A DNA stretch of 64,000 nt from Magnaporthiopsis rhizophila (GCA_003049465.1 PYSS01000073.1:62001-126000); one strand, 5' to 3'; shown: positions 1 through 11,790, counted from the first letter of the stretch. The notes: generated from the sequence alone by a model not told the origin. Made by a program: numbers and translations.

Positions 1-1853
1 GCACAATGCCATGTTCTGGTGAGCTGCTTGTTAAATGCACCATTGACGCCAAGCGTTTACAACGTCGCAAAGGGGTTCAATCAGGGAACCCTTCCGTCAG
101 TCAATCAATCCTCCGAAGCCAATCGCGTAGACGCGCGAGTGTATGCTAGCTCTGGCCGAAATCCTAAGGCGTCTTTTTCCGGCATAGGCGACGGGTTTGG
201 CTCGTTGACTTCGATAAAACGCTGCAATGCACGTTTCCATCACAGTTGCGGTGGGCCTTGGCCAGGTGGGTACTCTAACCGATCGGTGTTTCATTGGCCG
301 GCCCATCTGGCTGCGAATACCCCATCGCTAACTGGCGGGGGTCTCCACAATTTCGAAGATACTGTATGCACGCGCCAACTTTGGACTGCATCGTCGGACG
401 GCATGTCACGGGGCTTTGTTGCCTAAACTCCTCGAGCATTGTCATCGAGCGAAAATAAGAATGGCAATCTTTGCCCGTGCCCGGGGACTCGACTGCGGAT
501 CTTGTCGGTGCACCGCATTGTTTGTAGAACAAAGGGCTGGCCGAGAGGGCTGGAGGAAGCTACACCCACGGCCAGGCGCCAGGGCAGAATGTTGGGACCG
601 CACAGTTGGCGGATCGTTGTGGTGGGGGCGTTCCCCGCCCACCGCACCCAGTTCTTGGACCGCATCGGCTTTGCAGCCGCCCCAGCGACATCGGCGGGGG
701 CGGGACCTCGAGTGGAATTGGAAGCTTGGTTTTTGAGGTGGGACTTGTTGCCTGGCCTCCTGCTAGCCTGACCGTGATGTGCTGTTCTCCTGTTCTCACA
801 TTCAGGGGCAAGGGGCTAGGTAGCCTAGAGATGTGAATTATGAGCAAGTTGGATACAGCAGTATGTGCCCCAACAGCGAAACAGGAGCCCGCATCGAGAG
901 CACAAATCCAGGCATGATCAGATGCCGGTTGCAACAGAGGCCTCTCAACATGCAGCCGTGGCGTCAAAAGAGACGCCCATTGGGGGCTGAGATAGCCTGC
1001 AGCTGACGCCTAGGATTCGGGGTCCACCCTTGGCTGCCTCCATGTCTGTCCCACCGTTTCGTGTCACGTGAGGCTGTCCAAACAGTCTGTCTTTTTGGGC
1101 CGTGGTATTTGGGCTCAGATTGGGGTCTTGGTCCCTTTCGGGACACAGCAGCAACCTGGGTCCGGCCCATGCAGCAAAGCTAGGAAAATCCGTGGCCAAC
1201 CATCACACCTGGGGCGAACCCGTTGCATGGGCCGGCGGCTGCCTGCGTGCGGAGAGACCAACCATAGCGTTAGTGGCCGGCAACCCCCAAAAGGCCAGCG
1301 CAGCGCCGCAGATAGCGCTTGTCCCGAACTGAGTCACGCCCCACTTGCTTGTCGTGCTTCGCCAGGCAGGCAGAACGGCCCAGTCCTTCATCCCGTCTCT
1401 CTCAATGTTCCGCACCAAACTGTACGTGGTCCTGGCCACAGCCTCACCAGCCCTGGTACTGTAGCGCACGCAGTCGTGGCCGTCCCTCCCTCATCCGACG
1501 CGGCAGGCAGCAGGGGGCTCTGCGCAGAGGCTCAGCTTGGCGTTTCCTGCTGGTATTTGAGACTGCTGACCGCCTACCCTGGCCTGGACCAGTGGCAGAG
1601 CGTGTGCGTGCGCGCAGAAAAAAAAAGGAGAGACAAAATTTGGCGGCCTGGTCTCTCGACTCTTCCCTCTCCTCCCACCTTTCTGCCGCTCGAGCTGAGC
1701 AGCTGCGCCACTCCCCTGCTTTCGGAGCCTCGATGCTCGTTCAGACTCGTCCAATTCTTTCTGCTGTCTTGTTCTTCATCTACATACCTCGGTGCTCTTC
1801 CCCACCTGACCAGCAGCGAGCGACTCCATTCGAATAGGTGCCCAAACGGCGCG
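1..1853. other. Intergenic, no supported gene
   Basis: No open frame here has a convincing protein-like composition. Overlapping frames exist on both strands, but none shows a domain, signal peptide or splice pattern I recognise. The last 250 bases before the AAA+ gene are rich in CT tracts (about 1660-1690 and 1755-1800), common in fungal promoters and 5-prime leaders. The frame of the AAA+ gene stays open upstream to about 1068 and contains an in-frame ATG at about 1228, so a longer N-terminus cannot be fully excluded. Confidence 0.5.
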
Positions 1854-4800
1854 ATGGCAAATGACACCGACGGCGGGCCTGATGGCTCCTCCAGCGCTGC
1901 TCCCGCATTCAACCCCGCGACCGCTGCGTTCTCGTCCCTAGAGCAGGACTTTTATAACCACTTCAACACCAATTTCCACGCTCGCCGGCACGGTAAGACG
2001 GCCGGAGCACAGGTGGGAGGTGGCAAGCAGCAAGCGACGCCGCAGTCGGCCGACATGGCGAAGTCCGCGGGTTCCACAGCGCCCTCGACCCAAGCGCCGG
2101 CCGCAGTCCCTCCCGGGCAGGCCAACATGTTCTCGCTGCTGTGCCTCATTGCAAGCTCCGTCCTCGCTTCTGCAGCAAAGGCGTCGGCCCAAGTAGACGA
2201 TCCGCCAGAGGTCGTCCCCGACGATCTCGCTGGTCACGACGCAGCGTCGGCCAAGCAGCAGGTGGCCAGTGCGGCTACCGCCGACCCAGCCGCCCCAGCA
2301 GAGACGTGCAAGCACTGTTCGTGTTCCATAAAGCCGGCTGCTGAAACAGCCGCCGCCCAGTCGGGACCCTCATCTCCGGACTCTGCGACTACAGAAAAGC
2401 ACACGGACAAGGGCGTGGCGCCCAACGATGCTTCCAAGTCTGCCAATGACAAGACAGCTCCGAAGACGACATCGTCCGACGGCAAGCCTGCTTCGGACGA
2501 CCAGGCCGCCAAGCCCCAAACAACGGCCCAAGACGAGACGACCGCCAATGGCGCATCCACCCCAGAACCCCAAACCCCCACGGAGCATGCTGCGCCGTCG
2601 GTGGAGATCTCCCCGGATGAGACTCCAGCCACGGCCGAGGACGGTGCAGCTGCCGGCGAGGGCGAGGATGCTGCGGCGGAAAATGCCGACGCCGACGCCA
2701 CTCCGGCGGTCGAGGAGCCCGCGAAGCCTGAGCCGCCGAAACCGGAGCCCACCGCCATCAACAAAACTCTCCCTCCGCCTCCTCCCCCGGCGGCCATAAC
2801 CAACACAAACCCGCTGAAGCTTCCCGACTGGTTCCTCGGCAACAATGTGGTGCTCTTGGAGGACCTGGCCAAGCGCCCGTCCATGATAGAGCTCTTCAAA
2901 CCCAAGCCCGGCAAGAAAGCGGCTGGCAAGCCCGACGCTGGCGAGAACGTGTCTGAGAGCTCTGCCGAGAGCACCGCTGTGAGCTCTGTTGCGGACACTG
3001 CTCAAACCACGCCTGAAAGCTCGCCTACAAGCACGCCCCCAAGCGAGCCCGTAACCGAGCCTGAGACCAAGGTCGGGGACCAGGCTGAAAGCACGCCCAG
3101 CGACACAAAGGAGGCTACGGCAGCCGTTGGTCCGGATGTCAAGCCTGAACAAAAGGCTGCTGCCGACAACAAAGACGAACAGCCGGTTGACAGTGCAGCA
3201 GCCACCACAACGACTGCGGCAGAGCCCAGCCCAAGCCCAGGCCCAGCCAAGACGGAGGCCACGGAGGTGATGTGCAGCTGCAAAAAAGCAGCAGCCTTGG
3301 CGGCCGCTGATCTGGCCAAGACTGGGGCAACCCCAGGCCCAGCTTCGGGCAAGTCTGCCGAGGCCGACAAGCCTGCCTCGCAGAGGCCTGTCTACCAGTT
3401 GCACCAGGACATCTACGACGAGGCGCTTGATCTCCTGTCAGCCGCGCTTCAGCCCCCAGCCAAGGCCGCGTCCGACAATAGCACAAAGAAGGCCCTGCCC
3501 GAGTCCTGGATCACCCAGTCATCTTTCCTGGTCCAGTCCCCAAAGGATGGCTCTCTCGAGTTCCTGGACGAAGTGGTGCGCCAGATCGGCCGTGACGTAC
3601 AAGCCGACATGATCACGATTGAGCTTGACGACCTGGAGGATCTCGCCCACCATTTTTGGAAGGAGTCGGATGAGGTTCGGGCGGTAGGACCCAAGTATCT
3701 GACCTCGCCACTGCGCCTGGTGGGCGAGTTCTTTGGCTACGGGAAGCCCGAGGAGAAATCCAAGGCCGCCGTGACTTGCATCCTCGAGGGTCCGGCCAAG
3801 AAACGGGAGAGCTTGGCCGGCGCATCTGCCAAAGCGTCGGCGGACAAGGCTGCCGAGGCCAAGACAGGCGCCGCCGTCACTTCCATCGGTGGAAAAGCCG
3901 TGGCAGCCGCAGCCGGGAACTCGGCCGATGCAGCAGACATCCTGCAGGTTGGCGTCAAGGACGCCTTCGAGGCCGCAACCAAGATTCTTCAGGCAGCCAT
4001 CAGGGAGGCATTTGCGACGGTGCCCAAGCCCGCCGGCGCCGCCACCACCTCGGACTCGCAGCGCGATGCTGCGGCTGAAGGCAGCGTGGCCGAGGCCGCC
4101 GCCAAGCAGGAGGCCGCCGCTCAAGACAAGGATGCTTCCCCGACGAAGCCGCGGCCCCTCATTGTGCTCTTCCGCAATGTCGAGGATGTGGGCAAGCAGA
4201 CGCCGCTGCAGCGGCTGGTCGAGGGCGTTAACAAAGTCCGGAGGGAAACCGGTCTCCCCGTCGTCATCGTCGGCACTGCAGTCGCCGAGAGCACGTCGGA
4301 ATTCAAGGGCTCCATGGGCATCAGCAAAGCTTGGGACGGCCTTGGTCTCGACGACTCGACCGTCGTCAACGTGTCGCCGCGCAACACCAAGCGCGCGAGT
4401 ATGGCGCTGAAGCAGCATGGTGCCCGCACCAGGCCCAGGGTCAAGTGGCGGCTGCTCCGTCGCGCGATCCGTGTCACTCTGGACGAGCACCCGACGGTCA
4501 AGGTTGACGCTCTCTACCCTTCGGGTCCTGCATCCGGCGAGTCGACCGTCGACGAGCTGGAAGACGAGCAGAGGAGGCAGACTCTTGCAGACTGGGATGA
4601 TGCCCTGTCGGCCCGCGTGGTTCGCCAGGTGTGCGCCCGTGCCGTTAGAGCCGGCGCGGTCACACCGGCTGACGTCTTTGACGTCATGGAGCGAGTGCTG
4701 AAGAACCAGGCCATCATGGACAGGATGAACGACGCTGGCGACGACGAGTTTGTCGGCGAGGACGACGATAGCGCCGAGGAGGAAGTCGGGGTTGGAGGAC

Positions 4801-5884
4801 CGGTCAAGAAGTCCAAAGTTAAGACCCTTTTGGACAGCATCGTCGACAGCTGCTCCGACGCCGAGAAGGAATACTTTGACTGCGTCGTCGATACTGGTAT
4901 GTCTTTTTATCGCTCGACACTCGGTATCGATATTTTGTTGTCTGTCAAGTATCCCACCGCTGACCTGATGTCGTCGTCGTCACAGTTGCCGTCTCGTCCG
5001 CCGCCCAGGATATACACATGGACCAAGCCCTCATGGACAGTCTCAAGCAGCTGCTCTCTCTGCGAACTAGCAAGCCGTACGGCCTGCTGGCCAAGGAAGC
5101 CGTCAACGGCGCCATACTGTACGGCCCGCCCGGCACGGGCAAGACGCACCTCGCACGCGTCGTGGCGGCGTCTTCGGGAACCAACCTGATCGTGGCCACG
5201 CCGGCGGACATCCAGAACATGTGGGTCGGCGAGACGGAGAAACGCATCAAGGCCCTATTCTCGCTGGGCAGCAAGCTGGCGCCGTGCGTCATCTTCCTGG
5301 ACGAGGGCGACTCCGTCTTTGGCCGCAGGCAGTCGCGCGACCGCGACTGGCAGCGCAAGGCCATGAGCCAGTTCCTCATGGAGATGGACGGCCTGGTCAG
5401 CCGCAAGAAGGCGCCGTTCCTGATGGTGGCGACCAACCGGCCCGGCGACATCGACGAGGCCGTGTGCCGTCGCCTGCCGCACACGCTCCACATCGGCATG
5501 CCCACGACGGCCGGGCGCAGGGCCATCCTGGACATCTACCTCAAGGACGAGAAGCTGGACGAGAAGCTGGACCTGGACGAGGTCGCGGCCGACTCCATGA
5601 CCAAGGGCTTCTCCGGCTCCGACATCCGGACGCTGTGCGTGCAGGCCGCCATGGCGGCCCACAAGGCGCTCGAGGCCGACAACAAGGCCAAGGCTGAGGA
5701 GGGCGGCGGCGAGTCGGACGACGCCGAGGACAAGTCGGGCACCCAGAAGCGCGTCATCAAGATGGAGCACTTCAAGATTGCGCTCGAGCGGACGCGGCCG
5801 TCGGTGACCAGGGAGTCCCTCATCGAGATTGAGCGCTTCACAGGCCAGCAGGACGAGGGCGACCATCGCGCCATGTACATCTGA
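1854..5884 (+). CDS. Large AAA+ ATPase, possibly membrane-associated
   Basis: Two exons, 1854-4896 and 4986-5884, with a GTATGT...CACAG intron of 89 nt; about 1313 residues. The C-terminal third is an AAA+ module: Walker A GPPGTGKTH near residue 1061, a Walker B segment ending LDEGD near 1115, then a sensor-like ATNRPGDIDEAV stretch and arginines in CRRLP. It resembles the meiotic/Msp1-like clade of AAA proteins. Around residues 760-960 lies a diverged region (IVLFRNVEDV, VVIVGTAV) that looks like a second, degenerate AAA-like fold. The N-terminal half is a long Ala/Pro/Thr/Glu-rich, probably disordered region with one hydrophobic stretch near residue 92 that could be a membrane anchor. The start ATG sits in a good context (gcgATGgc) after CT-rich sequence. 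Walker B reads DEGD rather than the usual DE(A/I)D. Role inferred: protein remodelling; substrate and location unknown. Confidence 0.85.
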
Positions 5885-6461
5885 GCGGGCGTGTTGTCTT
5901 GTTAGTGAGGGTATCCTTCTTTGTAAACCAACGAGCGCTTTTTTTTTTGTGTGTGTTTGCTCTTCCCCAAGAAACTTTTTGTCCGCCATTTTTCCCCGCG
6001 TTTTTCTCTTCTTTGTTTAGCTCAAGACCCCTCTTGCGTCGATCTGCTTTTGGATGTTTTATTTTTAGCCATGCTCAGTAATGCGAAAGATTAGTTTCAA
6101 TACGGGGCTGTTTGGCGAATGCCATTAGATAGGTACTAGCGAAAAACGAACATGATCGAGTGGCTGGACAAGACTATTTGCCGACTGAGCAGCAGAGTGT
6201 AGATTCCTCCGGGATTCTATATTTTATAAAATCAACGAGTGTGTGTAGAGAGCGACACTAAATTCGATGCCGAAGCCAACCTGAATTATCCAGTCTCCCC
6301 GAGAGTTTGAACACAGAACCCGTCAAACGAACCATCCAAAAGCTTTCCTTTGTGCTACGTCAGTGGTGGAGAAGAACTTGTGGCTTTGTTTTGTGGTCGG
6401 TCATCTCCGCGCGCGAGGCTTGCTAGGTTGCTTTTTTTTTTCCGATGTTGGTTGCACCGGC
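5885..6461. other. Intergenic between convergent genes
   Basis: This is the shared 3-prime flank of the AAA+ gene (+) and the cysteine-rich peptide gene (-). It holds short T tracts (5940-5950, 6432-6441) and AT-rich patches typical of fungal 3-prime ends, and no coding signal. Confidence 0.5.
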
Positions 6462-6980
6462 CTAGAGGCACCACTTCTGGCAAGCGTCGCCGCTATAATT
6501 ATAAACATGTATTAGCGTCGTGCTTATAATATCAAGTTCAGTTCCGGCCCTCAAAGCCGCAAGAAAGGCGGAACTCTAGCGTGGACGGGCAACTTACCTG
6601 GGGATGCAGATGGACTTGCACTTGTTGCCGCACCAGGTGCACGACGCCCTCTCTTTGGCGTAGCAGCTGCCGTGGCCGATGGTGCATTGGCCGCCGACGT
6701 GGATGCACTCACGGCAGCGCTTCTCGACGGGCGCGTGCGAGGTGGCCTGTGTGATGAGAGGCGAAAGTCAGTATATGTTCCCTTTTTTTTTTTTTTTTCC
6801 TATGGCCTGCGCAAAAAAGGTAAGCGGAAGGGAAAAAAAAAAACATACCACCTCACGGACCATGAGGGAGCCGTTCTGCTCGAGAACCTCGATGCCCATG
6901 GCCATGGGGGCGGGGTTGGCGACAGCCAGGGAGCCGAGGGCCGTGGCGGCGAGGAGGACGAGGTTGGCGCTGAACATCAT
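6462..6980 (-). CDS. Small secreted cysteine-rich protein with Kex2-type site
   Basis: Three exons on the minus strand: 6980-6849, 6746-6598 and 6492-6462, with introns of 102 nt (GTATGT...CACAG) and 105 nt (GTAAGT...TATAG). The product is about 103 residues. Residues 1-21 form a typical signal peptide (hydrophobic LVLLAATALG core, then AVANP). A short pro-region follows, ending in VEKR, a likely Kex2 cleavage site. The predicted mature part is about 49 residues with 10 cysteines, enough for five disulfides. The second exon runs into TAA three bases past the donor, so a naive model stops at 6594. Splicing to the 31-nt third exon keeps the frame, adds two more cysteines and ends at TAG, which argues that it is real. 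A TATA box lies about 185 nt upstream. I do not recognise the family; effector, antimicrobial or wall-associated roles are all possible. Function is inference. Confidence 0.75.
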
Positions 6981-7163
6981 CTTGGCGGAGTTGGGCGAGC
7001 TGGTAGCTGGTGGCTGGAGGTGTTGGACGTTGTGATTGGGCTGAGTCGAGCAGGTAGGTAGGCAGGCAGGCAGGTAGGTATCAATGGTAGAGCAAGAGAA
7101 CTGTGAGTTGATGAGGAGATGATGCTTTCCTCTGGCTCAAGTCGACGGCGGCACTTGAGGTAT

Positions 7164-7169
7164 TTTATA
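7164..7169 (-). promoter_or_regulatory. TATA box of the cysteine-rich protein gene
   Basis: On the minus strand the sequence reads TATAAA within gTATAAAATacc, about 185 nt upstream of the ATG at 6980. This is the only strong TATA element in the upstream region. Confidence 0.5.
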
Positions 7170-7480
7170 CTCGAGCTGCCACGGACAAAACCGTGATTTC
7201 TCGGGCCCGAAGATCCCAATCGGTGTGAAAAACGGAGTTGGGGATTCTGCATCGCCTCGCAGGAACGAACATGTTCCTCCGCCGATCCAACGTGAGGCTT
7301 GCAGTTGGTTGCACAGCGTCGTTCACGATCCTGGGCCAGGCGTAGTCTTCACTGCCCAGTTGTCAGCATTTCGAAGCTAGTACCCAATTGGGTAATTAAC
7401 AATCTGTGTTATTAGCCACGGTAAAGAAGAAAAAAAAAAAGGAAAAAAGGAAGAAAAATTACGAAAACAAGGAAAGAAGA

Positions 7481-7485
7481 AAAAA

Positions 7486-7562
<77 letters not shown>
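7481..7562. repeat. Long poly(A) homopolymer tract
   Basis: Nearly uninterrupted A run of about 82 bases with one G at 7505; the longest pure stretch is 57 bases. It is flanked by further A-rich sequence (7428-7480, 7563-7590) and followed by shorter A runs at 7817-7830 and 7910-7937, the last just downstream of the bZIP stop codon. No gene is seen in 6981-7942 apart from the promoter of the cysteine-rich protein gene. Confidence 0.8.
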
Positions 7563-7564
<2 letters not shown>

Positions 7565-7942
7565 AGAAAGGACAAATAAAAAAATGAGAAAAACTAGAGC
7601 CCGGGAGAGTGACCTCGACATGTTCAAATAAACCAGCCGGTGCCAAACCCTGTCTCGACTTGAGCGTCACAAAAGTACCGTGTACCACGAATCCTCCGTG
7701 AGCGCCATCAAGAATGGGCCTACCCAGGCATATACGCATATACAGGCGGCCAAAAGGGCTCGGATAGTTGGTCGGGCATTCCGTCCGGGCGTGCAACGTT
7801 ACGGCAAAAAGAGAAAAAAAAAAAAAAAAATGAAAAACAGTCGAGAGGATGCGTCAGCGGGCATCCGAGACGTCAGCAAGGTGTGAAACGCCGAGGCGCG
7901 CCCAATCCGAAAAAAAAAAAAAAAAAAAAAAAAAAAACATCA

Positions 7943-9274
7943 TCATACTGCGGGCCCATGCGGCAACGGCAGGATCGGGGGCGGGCCTCGGGGGAGAGAG
8001 CGCGCGCCGCCGCCGCGTGGTGGTGGTGGGGTGGTGATGAACGACCCGCCAGCCAAGAAGGCCGGCCGCCCACCGTTGAGGTGGTCCAGCCCCGGCAGCG
8101 GCGGTATTCTTTGGTCGTTGCCGCCGTACAGCGGCGGCGGACCCAGCCCGGGCGGCTCCGGGTGTTGCGTATGGATCTGCCCAGGGCCGTTCATGATGAT
8201 GGGGTGCTGCTGCTGCGGCGGCGGCGGCGGCGGCGGCACCTGGGCTGCTGGTTGTGGTGGGCTTTGAAACGAGGCCGAGCAAAAGTCGGGGCCGGGTGCC
8301 GCCGCCGCCGCCATGTCGGTGGTGCGCCGGGCAGCAGCGTCGCCGTGGTGATGATGGTGGTAGATGGCGTCGAACGGCCGCCGCAACGGGCCCCGCGGGC
8401 TGACGGCGCACGAGTGATGCTGCTGCAGCAGCAGCATCATTTCGCCGAGGCCCGGCAGCGGCAGGCCCGCGCTCGGCGGGACCGACCGCGTAGTCGTCGG
8501 GCTGGTTGTGGTGGTGGTGGTGGTGGCGGCGGTGATGGCGGACGTTTCCTCGGCCTCGCGCAGCGCCTCCGGATAGCGTCCAAGGATGTCGTACAGCCGG
8601 TCCCTCTCGTCGCGGTACGAGTCGCGCTCGGCCTGGGCCCGGCTCAGCCGCGCCTCGGCGTGCTCGAGGTCCCTTTCCAGCTTTGCGTTCTGCTCCCTCA
8701 GGTCCTGCAGCTCCACCCTTCTGCGGTCGCGGAACCGACGCGATGCCAGCGCGTTGCGCGTCCTCGTGAGGCCGGCGTCCCTCTGCGCCTCCGACGTCAT
8801 GACGTCGACGCGGATGCCCTCGGCGCCCTCGGGCTGGATCTGGAGCGCCAGCCTCGTGCCGTCCTCGGCGCCCCCGCCGCTTGCCATAAAGTCGCGTATC
8901 AGCAGTGTCCCGGGGTTGAGGAGCGCCGGAGCCCCTCCTCCTCCTCCTTCCTGGTAGCCTCCTTCTATCCCCGTCCACTCCCCGCCCGGCCTTGCGGCAC
9001 CGCCGCCATAGAAATCGCCTTCATAGGCGGAGCTCGCGGGGCTGCGACTGATCCCGGACGTCGTGTAGTTTCCGTGGGCGTTTGTTTGATGAATCGGAGT
9101 GGCCGGCGAGCCTAGCCATGGGGTTGGGCTTGCGTTCAGGGGTGCGCCGGGCTGCTCGCCGGCCCAAGGCCAGTTGGTGTTTGTCGACGTGCCATCTTGG
9201 CCGCCTTGGGACGGGGGAGTCTCCGGGTTTAAGATATGGCTCAGGCTGGTGGAGGAACGTGTTGCGATAGCCAT
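7943..9274 (-). CDS. bZIP transcription factor
   Basis: Single open frame of 443 residues. Residues about 171-231 form the bZIP: basic region RTRNALASRRFRDRRR, which fits the N-x7-R signature, directly followed by a heptad-like zipper with Leu/Ala at the d positions (LREQNAKLERDL onward). The N-terminal 170 residues are Gly/Pro/Ser-rich. The C-terminal half is low complexity, with Thr, His, Pro and Gln runs, typical of disordered activation regions. The frame remains open upstream of 9274, but this ATG is the first that lies after a TATA-like element and begins a plausible N-terminus. The basic region resembles stress- and amino-acid-response bZIPs, but the subfamily is not certain. Expected to act in the nucleus as a dimer. 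The stop codon lies 6 nt from a 28-base A run. Confidence 0.85.
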   Translation of the reverse strand: MAIATRSSTSLSHILNPETPPSQGGQDGTSTNTNWPWAGEQPGAPLNASPTPWLGSPATPIHQTNAHGNYTTSGISRSPASSAYEGDFYGGGAARPGGEWTGIEGGYQEGGGGGAPALLNPGTLLIRDFMASGGGAEDGTRLALQIQPEGAEGIRVDVMTSEAQRDAGLTRTRNALASRRFRDRRRVELQDLREQNAKLERDLEHAEARLSRAQAERDSYRDERDRLYDILGRYPEALREAEETSAITAATTTTTTTSPTTTRSVPPSAGLPLPGLGEMMLLLQQHHSCAVSPRGPLRRPFDAIYHHHHHGDAAARRTTDMAAAAAPGPDFCSASFQSPPQPAAQVPPPPPPPQQQHPIIMNGPGQIHTQHPEPPGLGPPPLYGGNDQRIPPLPGLDHLNGGRPAFLAGGSFITTPPPPRGGGARSLPRGPPPILPLPHGPAV

Positions 9275-9411
9275 GTTGTGACGAAGGCTTTGGACTGGCG
9301 CATGAGGATGAATGAACGAACAAAGGAAGCAGGAAGAAAAAAAAGCTGTGCTGAATATCGTAAGTTTTACGTCTACGTGAGCAGCAGAGAACAGAGTCGA
9401 ATGGGCGGTGA

Positions 9412-9418
9412 TTATATA
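9412..9418 (-). promoter_or_regulatory. TATA-like element of the bZIP gene
   Basis: The minus strand reads TATATAA about 140 nt upstream of the chosen ATG at 9274. It supports that ATG over upstream in-frame start codons. Confidence 0.4.
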
Positions 9419-9419
9419 T

Positions 9420-11178
9420 CCGCAGCATCTTTCCGGCAAGCCACCAGTTCCTCTCCTCCTTATACGCTCCATCCCTTCGAGTGTCAGACTCCCATCATTG
9501 GCCTCGCTCGTTACCGACAGTCTGGGTCAGGGAGGGTCTGCGCATCACAGCCGCATGAATCCAAACACGCCTTTCCTTTTCAGGACAGTGGCGTCCGCCA
9601 CAGCACTCCAGCTGGCTCTCACGCGCGTGTCTGATACTGGATCACCCAGTCCTGTCTCCCGCCGGCATCGCGATCGATTTGTTCTGTTTGTCCCCGGGGA
9701 AGGACGGAAACAAGGCCATCTCCATCGATGGCGGGCAGCTGAAAAAAAGAAAGGTGAGATTTGACGCGTTGCCGTCCCGAAAGAGTCAATGACGGAGCAA
9801 ATATCGAAGGGCTGGGTGGCTTCGTCACGCTAACCCTTTCGGCAAACTATCCATCCCTTCGAGTTGCCGGTTCCGCGCCTTGGCCCAAATGCTCCACCTG
9901 CAAGGGATTGCTTTTTGTTCCAGGATTAACCATCATCCCCTTATCCCGGTTTGGGGCTGGCAATGGTTTGTCGCCAAGGACCGTCTCCAAGGCAGCTGCC
10001 CCACTAGATGCGTGATCTTTCTTTCCATCAGCCGCTATGGGCAGAAGCGGTTAAGGCATCACGTAGGCTTGAGGGGAATTTGCTCCCATCCCCATTCGCC
10101 TCGTGGCATCGACTCGACCGTCAAAACGAGATCATTGCCGTCAACATGGACAAACAGGTAGTTTTGGGGTGTCAGTGCCTCCTATCCGTCTGGCCATTCA
10201 ATCCCACCAACCCAATATGCTTTTGTCCATCAAAGATCTAGCACCTCGCGGGTTGCTTGTGGGTCTGTCCGTACGAACTCCCAAGGCCAGGCACGGTCCC
10301 TAAAAAAGGTGCGCAGCAACAGTAATCATTAGGTGGTTCCTGGGGGTTTAGCTTTCTTAGGGATAAAAAATGGCGGGCATTGTTTCCCTGACCATCTGGA
10401 TCCGATTTGATGTTGATTGAGTTCGTAGGGTGTGTGGTGCGAACCGTCCTACCTAGAATAGGATCTGCGTTGGCGGCAGGCAGCTGAAGCCAGGTGGGTT
10501 TCTGCATGGTTCCGTCGCCTCCACGCCAGACCAGGCACCCCGGCGGAAGCCCAATTGCAGCACATGAACGCGGACGGGCCAATTGCCCATGGCCCGGAGG
10601 ATGCGGCCAACACCGACCGACCAACGCGGGGCGTGGGCAAAACATGGGGAAGAGCGTGGGCGAAGCATGAGGAAGCGTTGCACGACCTGGTTGGCAGACC
10701 GGCCTGACGACCCGGGCGCATTTAGTGTCTCCTCGTGCCTGATGGGCGGGCCCCGCCTTAGCAGCGGAAGAGCATCCCCACCGTCTTGTTGCTGTTGGGC
10801 CATTGGTGGGGCGATTGGGAGCTCGGTCTCTCAGCGCGGCGGGTAGGGCAGCATGTATGCAGGCCATACGGCTCGCAATCCAAAGGCGGGCAGAGAGACG
10901 AAGAAAAGAAGAAGAGCTGTGCTATAGGCCCCTTGTAGCCTTTGAGCATGGAGCTTCAGCCGTGCACGGTCGACTCGGCAGTGGACTCGGTGGAGCGGGC
11001 GGCCACCTCGCGACCCCTGAGTGGTCTTGTGTCCTCCTCATCGATTGAGGAGCCTTCGTCGCTAGGCACGGTATTGCCGTCGGCGGCGCTAATCCGCTCC
11101 TCGAGCGCCTGCTCGCGCGGCCTCTTTTTCGGGCTCTTGCTGGGGCTTGCAGAGTAAGTTGGATACATCCTCACGCGC
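9420..11178. other. Intergenic with one dispersed-repeat copy
   Basis: No convincing gene. Open frames on both strands at 10.2-10.9 kb have no recognisable domain and look incidental. The stretch contains copy 1 of a short dispersed repeat, listed separately. Confidence 0.45.
10298..10432 (+). repeat. Dispersed short repeat, copy 1
   Basis: Begins CCCTAAAAAAGGTGCGCAGC, continues with a core TTAGGGATAAAAAATGGCGG and ends near TTGATTGAGTTCG. The same blocks in the same order occur at 25431-25585, and inverted at 41949-42130. This copy is the most diverged; several differences from the others are C/T or G/A. Confidence 0.65.
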
Positions 11179-11790
11179 TCACTGGACGGCCTGCCCCGGC
11201 AAAAGTGTCTTGCTCCAGCTGCGACTTGTCTCTGTTGAAAAGGAGCACGTTGTATCTCGAGTCTCGGCGGAAAACAAGGGGTAGTAGAGCTCGTCGACGA
11301 GTAGCGACTGTCCCACGTAGCTACGGCGCGTCATCCCTAACCTGCCAGTGGCGTTCACCCCCCTCCCCCCGTCCTTGCGCTCCTTTGGCTCCCCTCGTTC
11401 CCGAGCGCGGCGAGGCTCCCGGAGCACAGGCGTAGCCGGCAGCGGCGACAAGTCGGCCTCTAGCCGGCCCTGGACCGCCCAGGCCCGGAGCAGGATACAC
11501 GAACAGAAACTCAACTCGTTTGTAGCGTTTGGCGCCAACTTGGCTTTCGACAGCCAGAGCGCAAGGGCCTCGCACAGCATCTGACCGAGGACCTCGTCCG
11601 TGAACATCGGCCTCCCGTCTCGGATGTGCTCGAAACGCTTTTTGCATTCAACCAATGCAATCACCTCGTTGGCATCCTGAAAAGGCCCGGCCCCGCCCCT
11701 GTGCAAACCCTTGACTTCGCCATCGGCCGGGGCATTGAACTTGAGACGGTTAGCTCCCAGTGCGGAGGTTACGGGCCGCCGTTGGTGAAC
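11179..11790 (-). pseudogene. Decayed gene fragment with nuclease-like E-x-K motif
   Basis: The minus frame reads as protein from about 11790, after an acceptor-like TAGCAG, to a stop at 11179. The best part is around 11660-11560: an IALVECKKRF segment followed by TDEVLGQMLCEALAL. An E-x-K in a beta-strand context followed by a helix with Q and EAL is what one sees in PD-(D/E)XK-like fungal proteins, but I cannot confirm the family. After about 11530 the frame becomes Arg/Gly-rich and loses protein character, which suggests a frameshift. No start codon is evident and the upstream join is unclear. Treated as a remnant; a multi-exon gene is the alternative. Confidence 0.4.

Noticed and set aside
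1068..1853. In-frame N-terminal extension of the AAA+ protein
   Set aside because: The extension lacks protein-like composition, covers CT-rich promoter-like DNA, and the ATG at 1854 has a better context.
10366..10375. TTAGGG as telomeric repeat
   Set aside because: A single hexamer inside the dispersed repeat; no tandem TTAGGG anywhere in the window.
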